Positions 9,114 through 17,408 of a stretch of 64,000 nucleotides of DNA are shown here, in pieces; the first letter of the stretch is position 1; each line of letters opens with the position of its first letter. Below the pieces are notes generated by a model. It was not told the DNA's origin. It was given only the letters and a program-made list of their open reading frames with translations, and searched no databases. Source of the stretch: Akkermansiaceae bacterium. Its GTDB lineage: Bacteria > Verrucomicrobiota > Verrucomicrobiia > Verrucomicrobiales > DEV007. The stretch lies in contig JACKQE010000001.1 in NCBI GenBank assembly GCA_024233005.1, positions 124,001 through 188,000 on the forward strand, in the 5' to 3' direction. The position numbers and the translations under genes are program-made.

Positions 9114-9889
9114 GTCGAACGGCAACCAATCTCGAGGAATTTCGCTCGGCCATGTTTCATGGAACGGGGGCGGGCGTGCGCGTGGCCATCATCGATTCGG
9201 GAATCGAGGCAGGGCATCCCGGTCTCGCCGGAATGCGGCTTCGCGACAGTATTGCCATCCTGGAGGAACGCGGCCGCCTGGTCGTCCGTGAGGATGACGG
9301 CATTGATGCCTACGGGCACGGAACCGGGGTCGCCAGCGTCCTCCTCCGCACCGCTCCGGAGGCTGAAGTGGGAAGTTTCCGGGTCCTCGATGCCAGGAAC
9401 CTCTCCCGGGCTGAAGTCATCCGCCAGGGCGTCCGGGAGGCCCTGGCGCGCGGCTACCATATCATCAACTGCAGCTTCGGCAGTAAAGGTGGGGTGCGCA
9501 CCATCATGACCTTCAAGGAATGGGTCGATGACTGCTGGCTCCGGGGGGTCCATGTCGTCTCCGCCTGCAACAACTATAGTCTCTACGAACCTGAATGGCC
9601 GGGACATTTCGCCAGCACTCTCACAGTGAGCATGGCTCGAACCGAATCCGATCACTTTTTTTACCGTCCCGGCCACCTGGTGCAATTCAGCGCCCAGGGG
9701 GAGAATGTCGAAGTCGCTTGGTTGGATGGCCGTTTTGAGCGGCGAACTGGCAGCAGTTTCGCCGTGCCGCGGCTGAGCGGGTGCCTCGCCCGCCTGATGT
9801 CAGCCATGCCCGACATCACTCCGGCAATGGCGCATGAATTGCTTCCCAAGCTAGCTCACCCGTGGTCACCAGAGCTGGAATTTATCTGA
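9110..9889 (+). CDS. S8 (subtilisin-like) serine protease, cytoplasmic
   Basis: 259 aa. The full catalytic set is visible: D29 in AIIDSGIE, H70 in YGHGTGV, the oxyanion Asn in SACNNYS, and S216 in GSSFAVPRLSG. There is no signal peptide and no propeptide; the catalytic domain begins about 20 residues from the start, so it probably acts in the cytoplasm. It is shorter than secreted subtilisins. It is coupled to the GAF protein by a four-base overlap and is the last gene of the run. The next gene is convergent, 21 bases away. Confidence 0.88.
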   Translation: MSRTATNLEEFRSAMFHGTGAGVRVAIIDSGIEAGHPGLAGMRLRDSIAILEERGRLVVREDDGIDAYGHGTGVASVLLRTAPEAEVGSFRVLDARNLSRAEVIRQGVREALARGYHIINCSFGSKGGVRTIMTFKEWVDDCWLRGVHVVSACNNYSLYEPEWPGHFASTLTVSMARTESDHFFYRPGHLVQFSAQGENVEVAWLDGRFERRTGSSFAVPRLSGCLARLMSAMPDITPAMAHELLPKLAHPWSPELEFI

Positions 9890-9910
9890 AGCGGGTCCAC
9901 CGGGACCCCC

Positions 9911-10816
9911 TTATTCCGGCCAATACTCGGCGATTTTCCGCCGCAAGAAGGCCACACTTCGTTCAAGTTGATCGAACCCGTCGACACCGTCCTCGACACT
10001 GATCCAGTTGTTGCGATGGGGCTGCCCAAAGCCGACGCTCTTCAACAAGCCAAAAATGGCGTCGTAATCGTTGAGCCCCTGACCGATTTCGCCATGGCGG
10101 AGCCGTTTCGCATAGCCTTCGGCCCCGGTTTCTTCACGCCGCAGGTCTTCGATGGTGCCTTCCGAAAGGTATCGGTCGCTGGCATGCATGGTCACAACCT
10201 GGTTCAACACCAGCCGCAACAGATCAAGCGGGTCTTCCCCGGCGAGGAAGGTGTTGCTGGGGTCATAGTTGACGCCAAAATTGGGATGATCCAAACGGGA
10301 GACAATCTCACAGAAAATGTCACTCTTTTGGGCGAACTCCGGATAATTCCAGAAATCGTCCTTATAGTGGTTCTCCAGGATCAAAGTGACCCCATGGTCG
10401 GCGGCGAAAGGCAAGCAGGCCCGGATGCACTCCACGGTGTAAGTGATGCCTTCCTCCCGGGCGAGATGCGGACGTCGCTGTCCACTGAGGACCCTGCAGT
10501 AACGGGCCCCCAACTCGGCGGCCATTCGGATCCATTCCTTTTGCCGACGGATTTGATCGCCCCGGAAATCCAGGTCGGGATGCGTGAAATCGGGAGAACA
10601 GCACAACATGGGAATGACGAGGCCCCGGGCTTCCACCTGCTCACGGAATCCTGACCAAGCAGTTTCCTCCTTCATTTCCAAAAAACCGGCATACCACTCC
10701 AGCCCTTCGATCGGAAGTTGCGAAGCCTCCGCGATCCATTCAGCCAAGGTGTAACCGCCGTCGCGGCAGAGTGCCTGCATGTGCAGTTTGGGAAAGACAG
10801 CAAGCTGGGGTTTCAC
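9911..10816 (-). CDS. Sugar phosphate isomerase/epimerase (xylose isomerase-like TIM barrel)
   Basis: 301 aa, starting with GTG. Metal-site stretches typical of this family are present: LILENHYKDD (Glu ligand), NFGVNYDPSN, TMHASDR (His) and WISVEDG (C-terminal Glu). Family members isomerise or epimerise sugars, inositols or their derivatives; the substrate cannot be read from the sequence. No signal peptide. It is separated from the clpX stop by about 170 bases that show no obvious gene. Confidence 0.85.
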   Translation of the reverse strand: MKPQLAVFPKLHMQALCRDGGYTLAEWIAEASQLPIEGLEWYAGFLEMKEETAWSGFREQVEARGLVIPMLCCSPDFTHPDLDFRGDQIRRQKEWIRMAAELGARYCRVLSGQRRPHLAREEGITYTVECIRACLPFAADHGVTLILENHYKDDFWNYPEFAQKSDIFCEIVSRLDHPNFGVNYDPSNTFLAGEDPLDLLRLVLNQVVTMHASDRYLSEGTIEDLRREETGAEGYAKRLRHGEIGQGLNDYDAIFGLLKSVGFGQPHRNNWISVEDGVDGFDQLERSVAFLRRKIAEYWPE

Positions 10817-10982
10817 GAAAGCGGCAGGGGGTTGGGGGTGCGGTAAACTAGGCTACGATGGTTGCGCTGGGCATCCTCCATCCGTGGAAGTAAATTCGGC
10901 TCCCGGTGAATGAAGGCGGCTCCACAATTGGACGTGGGAAGACTAACGGACTTGCGGAAAATCGAGGAATCCCCGCAGTTCT

Positions 10983-12284
10983 TCAGGCAGCGTCCTTTTC
11001 CGGCTCCGCTTTGTCTGTTTTGGAGGACAATTGCGCCGGTTTCAGCCCCTTCACCGCATCCCGGTCCAAGGTGACGCTGTGGATGTCATCCCGACTCGGT
11101 GCGTCGAACATGACATCAAGCATGATTTTCTCAAAAAGGGACCGGAGCGCGCGCGCGCCGGTGCCCCGCTTCACCGCCTCTTCAGCCATCGCTTCGAGGC
11201 CATCAGCCTCGATCTGGAGTTCCACGCCGTCCATCGCAAGGAGCTTTCCATACTGGCGGACCATGGAATTTTTCGGCTCGGTGAGCACTTTGACGAGCTG
11301 TTCCTTGGTCAGGGTCTCCAAAGCGGAGACGACAGGAAGCCGTCCGACAAATTCCGGGATCAACCCGAAGCCAAGAAGATCTTCCGGAGTGACGTCCCGG
11401 AGCCGGGGCTTTTCCACCGGGGCGGCGATGGCGGCTTCGGCAGAGGTGTCGCCAAAGCCCAGGAATTTCTTACCCACCCGCCGGGAGATGATCTCCTCCA
11501 TGCCGACGAAGGCTCCACCACAGATAAAGAGAATGTTCTCGGTGTTGACCTGGATGTATTCCTGCTGCGGATGCTTGCGTCCCCCCTGAGGTGGGACATT
11601 GCAGACCGTGCCTTCGAGGATTTTCAAGAGCGCCTGCTGCACCCCTTCCCCGGAGACATCCCGGGTGATGCTGACATTCTGCGTCTTGGCCCCGATTTTG
11701 TCGATCTCATCGATGTAAATGATACCGAGTTCGGCGCGCTTCACATCGTAGTCGGCCTGCTGCAGGAGTCGGAGAATGATGTTTTCCACATCTTCCCCCA
11801 CGTAGCCGGCCTCAGTCAGTGTGGTGGCGTCGGCAATGCTGAATGGCACGTTCAAGATGCGGGCCAATGTCTTGGCAAGAAGCGTTTTTCCAGAACCAGT
11901 CGGACCGATGAGGAGGATGTTGCTCTTTTCGATCTCCACATCCTCATACTGGGCCATTCTCGCGGAGGCCCGTTTCCCTGCAGGACGCCCCTGCTGGACG
12001 CGCTTGTAGTGGTTGTGCACAGCCACCGAAAGCACTTTCTTGGCATGATCCTGACCGATCACATACTGGTCGAGTTGGGCAAAAATCTCCCGGGGCTTGG
12101 GCACCCTCAAGCCCTTCACCGGGCGTTCTTCAACGCCTTCACTGAGCTCCTTTTCTAAAATGCCCCGACAAACCGTGATACAACCGTCGCAAATGTAAAC
12201 ACCCGGACCCGCGATGAGCTTTTTGACCTCGGAGTGGCTTTTGCCACAAAAGGAACACATCGTGAGATTCGAAGGACGGGCCAT
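10983..12284 (-). CDS. clpX: ATP-dependent Clp protease ATP-binding subunit ClpX
   Basis: 433 aa. The start at 12284 places the N-terminal zinc-binding domain directly after the start (CSFC and CDGC pairs, residues about 10-35). Walker A GPTGSGKT, the GYVG pore loop and the Walker B/DEID box in IIYIDEIDKI are all intact, followed by the sensor-2 C-terminal domain. ClpX unfolds substrates and feeds them to the ClpP chamber. It is third in the tig-clpP-clpX order seen in many bacteria. The 302-base gap to clpP is longer than usual and contains a stem-loop next to clpP. Confidence 0.97.
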   Translation of the reverse strand: MARPSNLTMCSFCGKSHSEVKKLIAGPGVYICDGCITVCRGILEKELSEGVEERPVKGLRVPKPREIFAQLDQYVIGQDHAKKVLSVAVHNHYKRVQQGRPAGKRASARMAQYEDVEIEKSNILLIGPTGSGKTLLAKTLARILNVPFSIADATTLTEAGYVGEDVENIILRLLQQADYDVKRAELGIIYIDEIDKIGAKTQNVSITRDVSGEGVQQALLKILEGTVCNVPPQGGRKHPQQEYIQVNTENILFICGGAFVGMEEIISRRVGKKFLGFGDTSAEAAIAAPVEKPRLRDVTPEDLLGFGLIPEFVGRLPVVSALETLTKEQLVKVLTEPKNSMVRQYGKLLAMDGVELQIEADGLEAMAEEAVKRGTGARALRSLFEKIMLDVMFDAPSRDDIHSVTLDRDAVKGLKPAQLSSKTDKAEPEKDAA

Positions 12285-12586
12285 GGAGCAGTGATCGGTC
12301 GGAAGTGAAAAGCGGGCAGGATGAAATGTAACAGATCGCATTCCCTCGCGCCAGAGAAATCCCCGGCAGAGTTCCTTTCCTCGGTTTGGGGACCGTCGGA
12401 AAAGACGAGAGGCATTTTGAAATCCCCCCCGCGATCCTATACAGGAAGTGGCACCTTCTCTGACTGGGACAGCCTAACCCGGGCCCGCTCTAATGATGAG
12501 GCTTGATAGCGCGCCAGCCGAGCCGACACGGACGCCGGATCACACCTTGAGGCGCACCGGAAAGCCACCCCTCAACGGGTAGCACC
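12285..12586. other. Intergenic region between clpP and clpX
   Basis: About 300 bases with no supported gene on either strand. The clpP-proximal end holds a stem-loop at 12564-12583. I see no convincing sigma-70 promoter for clpX, although the length of the gap suggests separate control of clpX. Confidence 0.5.
12564..12583 (-). terminator. Stem-loop after clpP, weak terminator or attenuator
   Basis: Read on the minus strand, GCTACCC and GGGTGGC form a 7-bp stem (one G-T pair) around a 6-base loop, beginning 3 bases after the clpP stop and followed by only three T residues. It may reduce read-through into clpX or stabilise the tig-clpP message. Weak evidence for full termination. Confidence 0.35.
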
Positions 12587-13258
12587 TTACTTGGACTCAG
12601 GCGAGGGCTCCTGACTGCGATTTTCCAGCACCTTGTCCACAAGGCCATATGCACAGGCTTCCTCGGCGGTCATATAGTAATCGCGGTCGGCATCACGAGC
12701 GACTTCCTCGACGGTCTTGCCAGTGTGGTGGGCAATGATCTTATTGAGTTTCCGCTTCAGGGAATACATGAACTCGACGGTGCGTTCCACGTCGCTCGCC
12801 GTGCCTTGAGCCCCACCGGAGACTTGGTGGATCATGACGTGGGCATTGGGGAGGGCAAATCGCTTGCCTTTGCTCCCGGCACAAAGCAGCACGGCCCCCA
12901 TACTGGCGGCCATGCCCATGCAGTAGGTGTTCACCGGGCAGGTGACAAACTGCATGGTGTCATAAATGGCGAGCCCGGCCGTCACGGAGCCGCCGGGGGA
13001 GTTGATGTAAATGCTGATGTCCTTCTCGGGATCCTGCATCATGAGGTAAAGCATCTGGGCAATGACGTAATTCGCCAAGGGATCGCTGACCTGCTCGCCA
13101 ATAAAGACGATGCGGTCTTTCATGAGCCGCGAAAGCAGATCGAACTGGATCAGAGTGTTGCCTTCCTTTTCGATGACGCTCACATTCTGGACGGTCTGGA
13201 TGCGCTGACGAAGGTGGGGAGGAAGAAGAGGGGAGGCAATGGGAGTGAGGTCGTTCAT
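12587..13258 (-). CDS. clpP: ATP-dependent Clp protease proteolytic subunit ClpP
   Basis: 223 aa, slightly longer than typical ClpP because of a short N-terminal extension before the conserved core. Catalytic residues are visible: Ser in GMAASMGAVLL, His in VMIHQVSGG, and Asp in DRDYYMTAEEACAYG. It forms the tetradecameric chamber that works with ClpX. It lies 57 bases downstream of the trigger factor stop on the same strand, so co-transcription is likely. Confidence 0.97.
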   Translation of the reverse strand: MNDLTPIASPLLPPHLRQRIQTVQNVSVIEKEGNTLIQFDLLSRLMKDRIVFIGEQVSDPLANYVIAQMLYLMMQDPEKDISIYINSPGGSVTAGLAIYDTMQFVTCPVNTYCMGMAASMGAVLLCAGSKGKRFALPNAHVMIHQVSGGAQGTASDVERTVEFMYSLKRKLNKIIAHHTGKTVEEVARDADRDYYMTAEEACAYGLVDKVLENRSQEPSPESK

Positions 13259-13315
13259 GATTGGAAAAAGATTCGGATGGGGACGAAAAGATAAGACGGA
13301 GACCGCCGGGGAACC

Positions 13316-14668
13316 TTACCCGGCGTTCGCTTCCGTGGCCGCTTCCGGACTGGCTTCAGGAGGATCGACTTCCGTGATGGTGGCATGGGAAATGAGAAAC
13401 TCCAACACGCGCTGGGTTCTCATCTGATTGCGGGTACGGCCTGCCCCGTCGTTTTTTTTCAGATCACGGAGAAATTTCCGCATCGTCACCTTGCTTTGGC
13501 TGGCCTGCTGCATGAGGACCGCATAGAGCTCCTCGTCAGTGACGTGGATGTTCTCCTTTTCGGCAATCTCATTGAGCAGGTAGCTGGTCTTGACGCCCAT
13601 CTTGGCCTGGGCGGCGGCATTGCCAAAAATTTCCTGCTGATGCTGGACAATCTGATCCTCGCCAATCCCCCGGCGCAGGTTTTCCTGCACGATGTTGTCG
13701 ACATACATTTGGGTCTGCCGACTCACCAGGTGTTGCGGGAGATCGAAATCGCGCGCCCCTTCCTGCAGGGCGGTGATGATGGCTGTTTCGGTGAGCCCCC
13801 GGCGCCGGCGCTCGGCTTCCGCTTCGAGAGATTCTCGGAGCTTGGCCTTGAGCTCTTCCAGATTTTCCACCCCGAGTTTGGCGGCCAGTTCGTCGGAAGG
13901 CTCAGGCACGACGACCCTGGTCAGACCGAGCACCTGGAAAGTCACTTCAACGTCGCTGCCCGCCAACTCCGGTTCAGCAAAATCCTCCGGAAGCTTAGCC
14001 GGAACTACGACCCGGTCACCGACTTTGGCGCCGACCAGTTTCATGGTGTCGTAGGGACGCTCGTCTTCCGCCAGCAGGCGCACCCAGGTTTTGGCGGCGG
14101 CGAACATTCCGCGATCAGCCTCCGTCTTGGACTCCAGGGTCTCCCCACCAAGCAAAGTGCTGATCTCCACCTGAAGGAGATCTCCCTCCAGCGCGGCCTC
14201 GTCGTTGAGTTCCTTGTATTCCGTGAATTGATGGCAGATGCGCTGAAGCGCGCCGTCAAGGTCCTGATCTCCCACGGTGACGCGAGGTACCGAAATGGCG
14301 AGACCTTTGTATTCCGGCAGGGGAACTTCCGGAGCGATGACCACTTCAGCCGTGAAGCTGAAAGAGCCATCGGCGAGAAACTGGGGAGACTCGATGCCGG
14401 CGACACCAAGCAATCCCAGCTTTTCGGTCTTTTCGGCTTCCTGGCACCCCTGCTTGACGAGGCGCTCTTTGGTTTCCTCCTGGATCGATCCCGCGAAGCG
14501 TTTGTCGACCACCGCACGGGGGGCTTTGCCGGGCCGATAGCCCGGAACCCGGGCCATTTTGGCAAATTCATTGGTCACGGCTTCTCGGGCCGCGGCAACA
14601 GCGGTCGGGGGAACTTCAATGTGGACGCGGACGCGGCAGTCGGGGAGGCGCTCGGTTTGGATGTTCAT
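13316..14668 (-). CDS. tig: Trigger factor, ribosome-bound chaperone and PPIase
   Basis: 450 aa. The start at 14668 gives the ribosome-binding N-domain immediately (KMARVPGYRPGKAPRAVV contains the GFRxGKxP-like signature at about residues 33-50). A PPIase/FKBP-like middle (EGDLLQVEISTLLGG) and a helical C-domain follow, with a short Glu/Ala-rich tail. It assists nascent chains as they leave the ribosome. First gene of the tig-clpP-clpX block; the M16 peptidase gene ends 123 bases upstream. Confidence 0.95.
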   Translation of the reverse strand: MNIQTERLPDCRVRVHIEVPPTAVAAAREAVTNEFAKMARVPGYRPGKAPRAVVDKRFAGSIQEETKERLVKQGCQEAEKTEKLGLLGVAGIESPQFLADGSFSFTAEVVIAPEVPLPEYKGLAISVPRVTVGDQDLDGALQRICHQFTEYKELNDEAALEGDLLQVEISTLLGGETLESKTEADRGMFAAAKTWVRLLAEDERPYDTMKLVGAKVGDRVVVPAKLPEDFAEPELAGSDVEVTFQVLGLTRVVVPEPSDELAAKLGVENLEELKAKLRESLEAEAERRRRGLTETAIITALQEGARDFDLPQHLVSRQTQMYVDNIVQENLRRGIGEDQIVQHQQEIFGNAAAQAKMGVKTSYLLNEIAEKENIHVTDEELYAVLMQQASQSKVTMRKFLRDLKKNDGAGRTRNQMRTQRVLEFLISHATITEVDPPEASPEAATEANAG

Positions 14669-14791
14669 GCGGTTTCGGAATTCTGCAAATGCACCGACCA
14701 GCGATGCCGGCAGGAGGGGTAAAGCCCGGGACCGGGCAGGGGCGGGAAAGCTACCCCAAAGCGGGGAATTTTGCACCGAAAAAGAAACAAC

Positions 14792-16105
14792 TCACGCGGA
14801 GAAGTCCGCCAACCAGTCTTCCAAAGGCTTCCGGGCGCGGGGTGGCCCCACCGCGGCCAGACTCATGCCTTCCGGGACCAGGATGCGGGCGGCGGCTTCC
14901 CGGGTCTCGGCAAGCGACACCGTGGCCAACTCCGTCAGCGCCCGCGCCGGGGGGATGCACTCGCCGTAGCCGAGGAGCGTTTCCGCGGCCCAACTCATCT
15001 GGGCGCCGGTCGTTTCGAGGGCGATCCGGGTCTGCCCGACCAGACTGCCGAGGGCCTCGACCACTTCGACTTCTGTGGGCCCTTCCTCCCGCAACCCGGT
15101 CAGGACTTCACCAAGGCGTTTGAGCACGCGCGGCAAATGCTTCGGATCGGTCGCAAAGAAAACCTGAAGCATACCGGCCTCTTCGAATGCCATGAGATCG
15201 CTCTGGATCTGGTAACAAAGCCCCTCCTGCTCCCTCAGTGCCTGGAAGAGGCGCGAACTCATGTTTTCTCCCAGCAGCACGTTGAGCACCTTGACGGCAT
15301 GACGCCCGGGATCGAGACGCCCCGGCATGCGGAACCCGATCCCCACATGGGCCTGGCCACAGTCGTCCTCGGAAAAACCGAAAGAAGGTTTTCGCCCGGC
15401 TGCCGGAGCGGGGAGTGGAGGCATCACCGGCAGAAGTCCCTCGCCGTTGCTTCGGGCCGTTCGTGGCGGCAACCCGGCCCAGGCTTGGGCCACGAGGTCA
15501 TAGACCACCTCATGCCGAACGTTGCCTGCCACGGCAACAACTCCCAATTCCGGAGCATAGGCCTGCTGGTGGAAAGCGACCAAATCCTCGCGCCGGATCG
15601 CGTCGAGACTGCTCTCGGTGCCGGTGATAGGTCGACCAAGCGGGTGATCCCCCCATGCGGCGGCACTGAGAAGATCATCGAGCCACTGCGAAGGCTGGTC
15701 GCGGACCATCGAAATTTCATCCCGGATCACCTCACGTTCATTCGAGATGTCGGGGTCGGCAAAGAGTGGGTCTCCAACCATGTCAGCGATCACATCCAGC
15801 ATGACGCCGGTCCGCTCCGCGGGCCCTTTGGCATGAAAACAGGTGTGGTCTTCCGAAGTGAAGGCATCTATGGTCGCCCCGAGACGCTCAATTTCCCGCG
15901 AAATTTGCTCAGACGTGCGGCGATGGGTCCCTTTAAAGACGAGGTGTTCGATGAAATGAGCGATGCCGTTGATCCGGGACGGTTCGTGGCGGCTTCCCAT
16001 CGGGGCCCAATATCCCACGGAGGCACTCTCCATGTGGGGCATTTCCACCGTCACCAAGTGAAGACCGGAGGGCAGAGTGACGAGCTGGCAGGGAGGGAAT
16101 GGCAT
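14792..16105 (-). CDS. M16 family zinc peptidase (PqqL/MPP-like)
   Basis: 437 aa. The inverted zinc motif HFIEH (H50, E53, H54) is intact, followed by the downstream Glu region (ISNEREVIRDEI) that supplies the third ligand. A C-terminal M16 inactive-half domain with an R..Y-like region (GMLQVFFATDP) completes a single-chain member of normal length. No signal peptide, so it is probably cytoplasmic. It lies 12 bases downstream of the GNAT gene, within a SDR-GNAT-M16-tig string. Confidence 0.91.
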   Translation of the reverse strand: MPFPPCQLVTLPSGLHLVTVEMPHMESASVGYWAPMGSRHEPSRINGIAHFIEHLVFKGTHRRTSEQISREIERLGATIDAFTSEDHTCFHAKGPAERTGVMLDVIADMVGDPLFADPDISNEREVIRDEISMVRDQPSQWLDDLLSAAAWGDHPLGRPITGTESSLDAIRREDLVAFHQQAYAPELGVVAVAGNVRHEVVYDLVAQAWAGLPPRTARSNGEGLLPVMPPLPAPAAGRKPSFGFSEDDCGQAHVGIGFRMPGRLDPGRHAVKVLNVLLGENMSSRLFQALREQEGLCYQIQSDLMAFEEAGMLQVFFATDPKHLPRVLKRLGEVLTGLREEGPTEVEVVEALGSLVGQTRIALETTGAQMSWAAETLLGYGECIPPARALTELATVSLAETREAAARILVPEGMSLAAVGPPRARKPLEDWLADFSA

Positions 16106-16117
16106 GAAGGTGCCGCA

Positions 16118-16612
16118 TTACTCCGCCGAATCCGAGGGCATGTCAATGAGCGCCGGCTGGACCAGTTCCTTAGACATGGCCCGATGGATCAGCGTCACCT
16201 CCTCAAAGGGATCGCCATATGCTTGGTAGCCGAGCTTCTCGTAAAATGGGATCACCGTTTCCCGTGCATGCAGGACCAAACGGGTTCCTCCCAGAGCCAG
16301 AACCCGGCATTCCGACTCCCTCACGAGGAGCCTTCCCCAACCGAGTCCTCGGCGCTCCCCGGCGACCGCCACCTGCCGCATTTGCCAACTGACACCTGAT
16401 AGAGGACGAAGGACGAGAGTGCCCCAGAGTTGCCCCTCCTGAAACAAGCCCAAATGCTGTTCCACCTCCTCGGCCGCCAGTTCTGCGGGAGTGAAATCCA
16501 ACCCCAACGGCCAGCGGAGAAGGGCCCGGCGCAGGGTCACTGCGGCAGCATATTCTGCGCTCCCATGGGAAATCCACTGCAACCTTGGAAGCGTCGGAGC
16601 TTTTTCGGACAT
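16118..16612 (-). CDS. GNAT family N-acetyltransferase
   Basis: 164 aa. The acetyl-CoA-binding motif A is present as QVAVAGERRGLGWGRLL, followed by a beta-strand and FYEKLGYQAYGDPFEEV near the C-terminus, as in small-molecule or protein N-acetyltransferases of the ElaA type. The acceptor is unknown. It sits 12 bases after the SDR stop and 12 bases before the M16 start, so the three genes look co-transcribed. Confidence 0.85.
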   Translation of the reverse strand: MSEKAPTLPRLQWISHGSAEYAAAVTLRRALLRWPLGLDFTPAELAAEEVEQHLGLFQEGQLWGTLVLRPLSGVSWQMRQVAVAGERRGLGWGRLLVRESECRVLALGGTRLVLHARETVIPFYEKLGYQAYGDPFEEVTLIHRAMSKELVQPALIDMPSDSAE

Positions 16613-16624
16613 CGGCCGGACGAG

Positions 16625-17356
16625 TCAGGGACTGACGGTAAAATCCCGGTCATCAAGGGACCGGAGGACCAGCTCCCGGGGGACGCAGACATCATCCATC
16701 CGGAGAAGTCCCACCGCCGCGTCAGCCACATGCTTGGCGGAGAGAAATTTCTCCAACGGAGCCTGACGTTCGGCTGCCGCCGCCCAAAAACCGGTGGCCA
16801 CCCCTCCCGGCAGCAACGCGGTGACACGGATGCCTAGAGGGGCCGCCTCTTCGCCGAGTCCCTGGGTGAAGCCGCGCACCCCCCATTTTGCGGCACAGTA
16901 TACCGTCTCTCCAGGAATCCCGCGGAGACTGGCGGTCGAGATCACATTCAGGATGTGGCCGCGCTTTCTTGGCTTCATAAGACGCAGGGCGGCCTGGGAT
17001 CCGAGAATGGTTCCTTTGAGATTCACATCCAGCATGAGGTCGATGTCCGCCTCTGAATAGTCTGAAATCCACCGGTGACGGGCCAGTCCCGCATTGTTGA
17101 TCCAAATGGCCACGCCTTTTGGTCCGGCCCATGCTTCCGCCGCCGCCGCCAAGGCCTGCACCGCCGCCCCGCAGGCCACGTCGCCCTCCACGGGCAAAAC
17201 GTCTCCCTCCATCCCTGCCGCAGCCGCTCGCAGAGCAGTCGCATCGACATCCGACATGACGACTCTCCCCCCTTCATCGAGGAGGGCCTTGGTCAGGGCC
17301 AGGCCGATACCGCGGGCGGCTCCAGTGACAACTGTGGTTTTCTGGCTAAGTTCCAT
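16625..17356 (-). CDS. Short-chain dehydrogenase/reductase
   Basis: 243 aa. Rossmann motif TGAARGIG near residue 11, NNAG (IWINNAGLA), the active-site Ser (VISTASLRG) and YCAAK (Y, K) are all present, so it should be an active NAD(P)-dependent SDR. The substrate cannot be deduced. It leads the SDR-GNAT-M16 string; the GT39-like gene ends 53 bases upstream on the same strand. Confidence 0.9.
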   Translation of the reverse strand: MELSQKTTVVTGAARGIGLALTKALLDEGGRVVMSDVDATALRAAAAGMEGDVLPVEGDVACGAAVQALAAAAEAWAGPKGVAIWINNAGLARHRWISDYSEADIDLMLDVNLKGTILGSQAALRLMKPRKRGHILNVISTASLRGIPGETVYCAAKWGVRGFTQGLGEEAAPLGIRVTALLPGGVATGFWAAAAERQAPLEKFLSAKHVADAAVGLLRMDDVCVPRELVLRSLDDRDFTVSP

Positions 17357-17408
17357 GGGCGGACGCTGCGGGGAAATCCCGCCACTGGCAACCTAGAAGT
17401 GACCAGAG

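Noticed and set aside
13385..14722. 445-codon plus-strand frame opposite trigger factor
   Set aside because: Trigger factor on the minus strand is unmistakable; the opposite frame has no family character.
14771..16399. 542-codon plus-strand frame opposite the M16 peptidase and GNAT
   Set aside because: Antisense to two well-supported genes; composition is Gly/His/Arg-rich without motifs.
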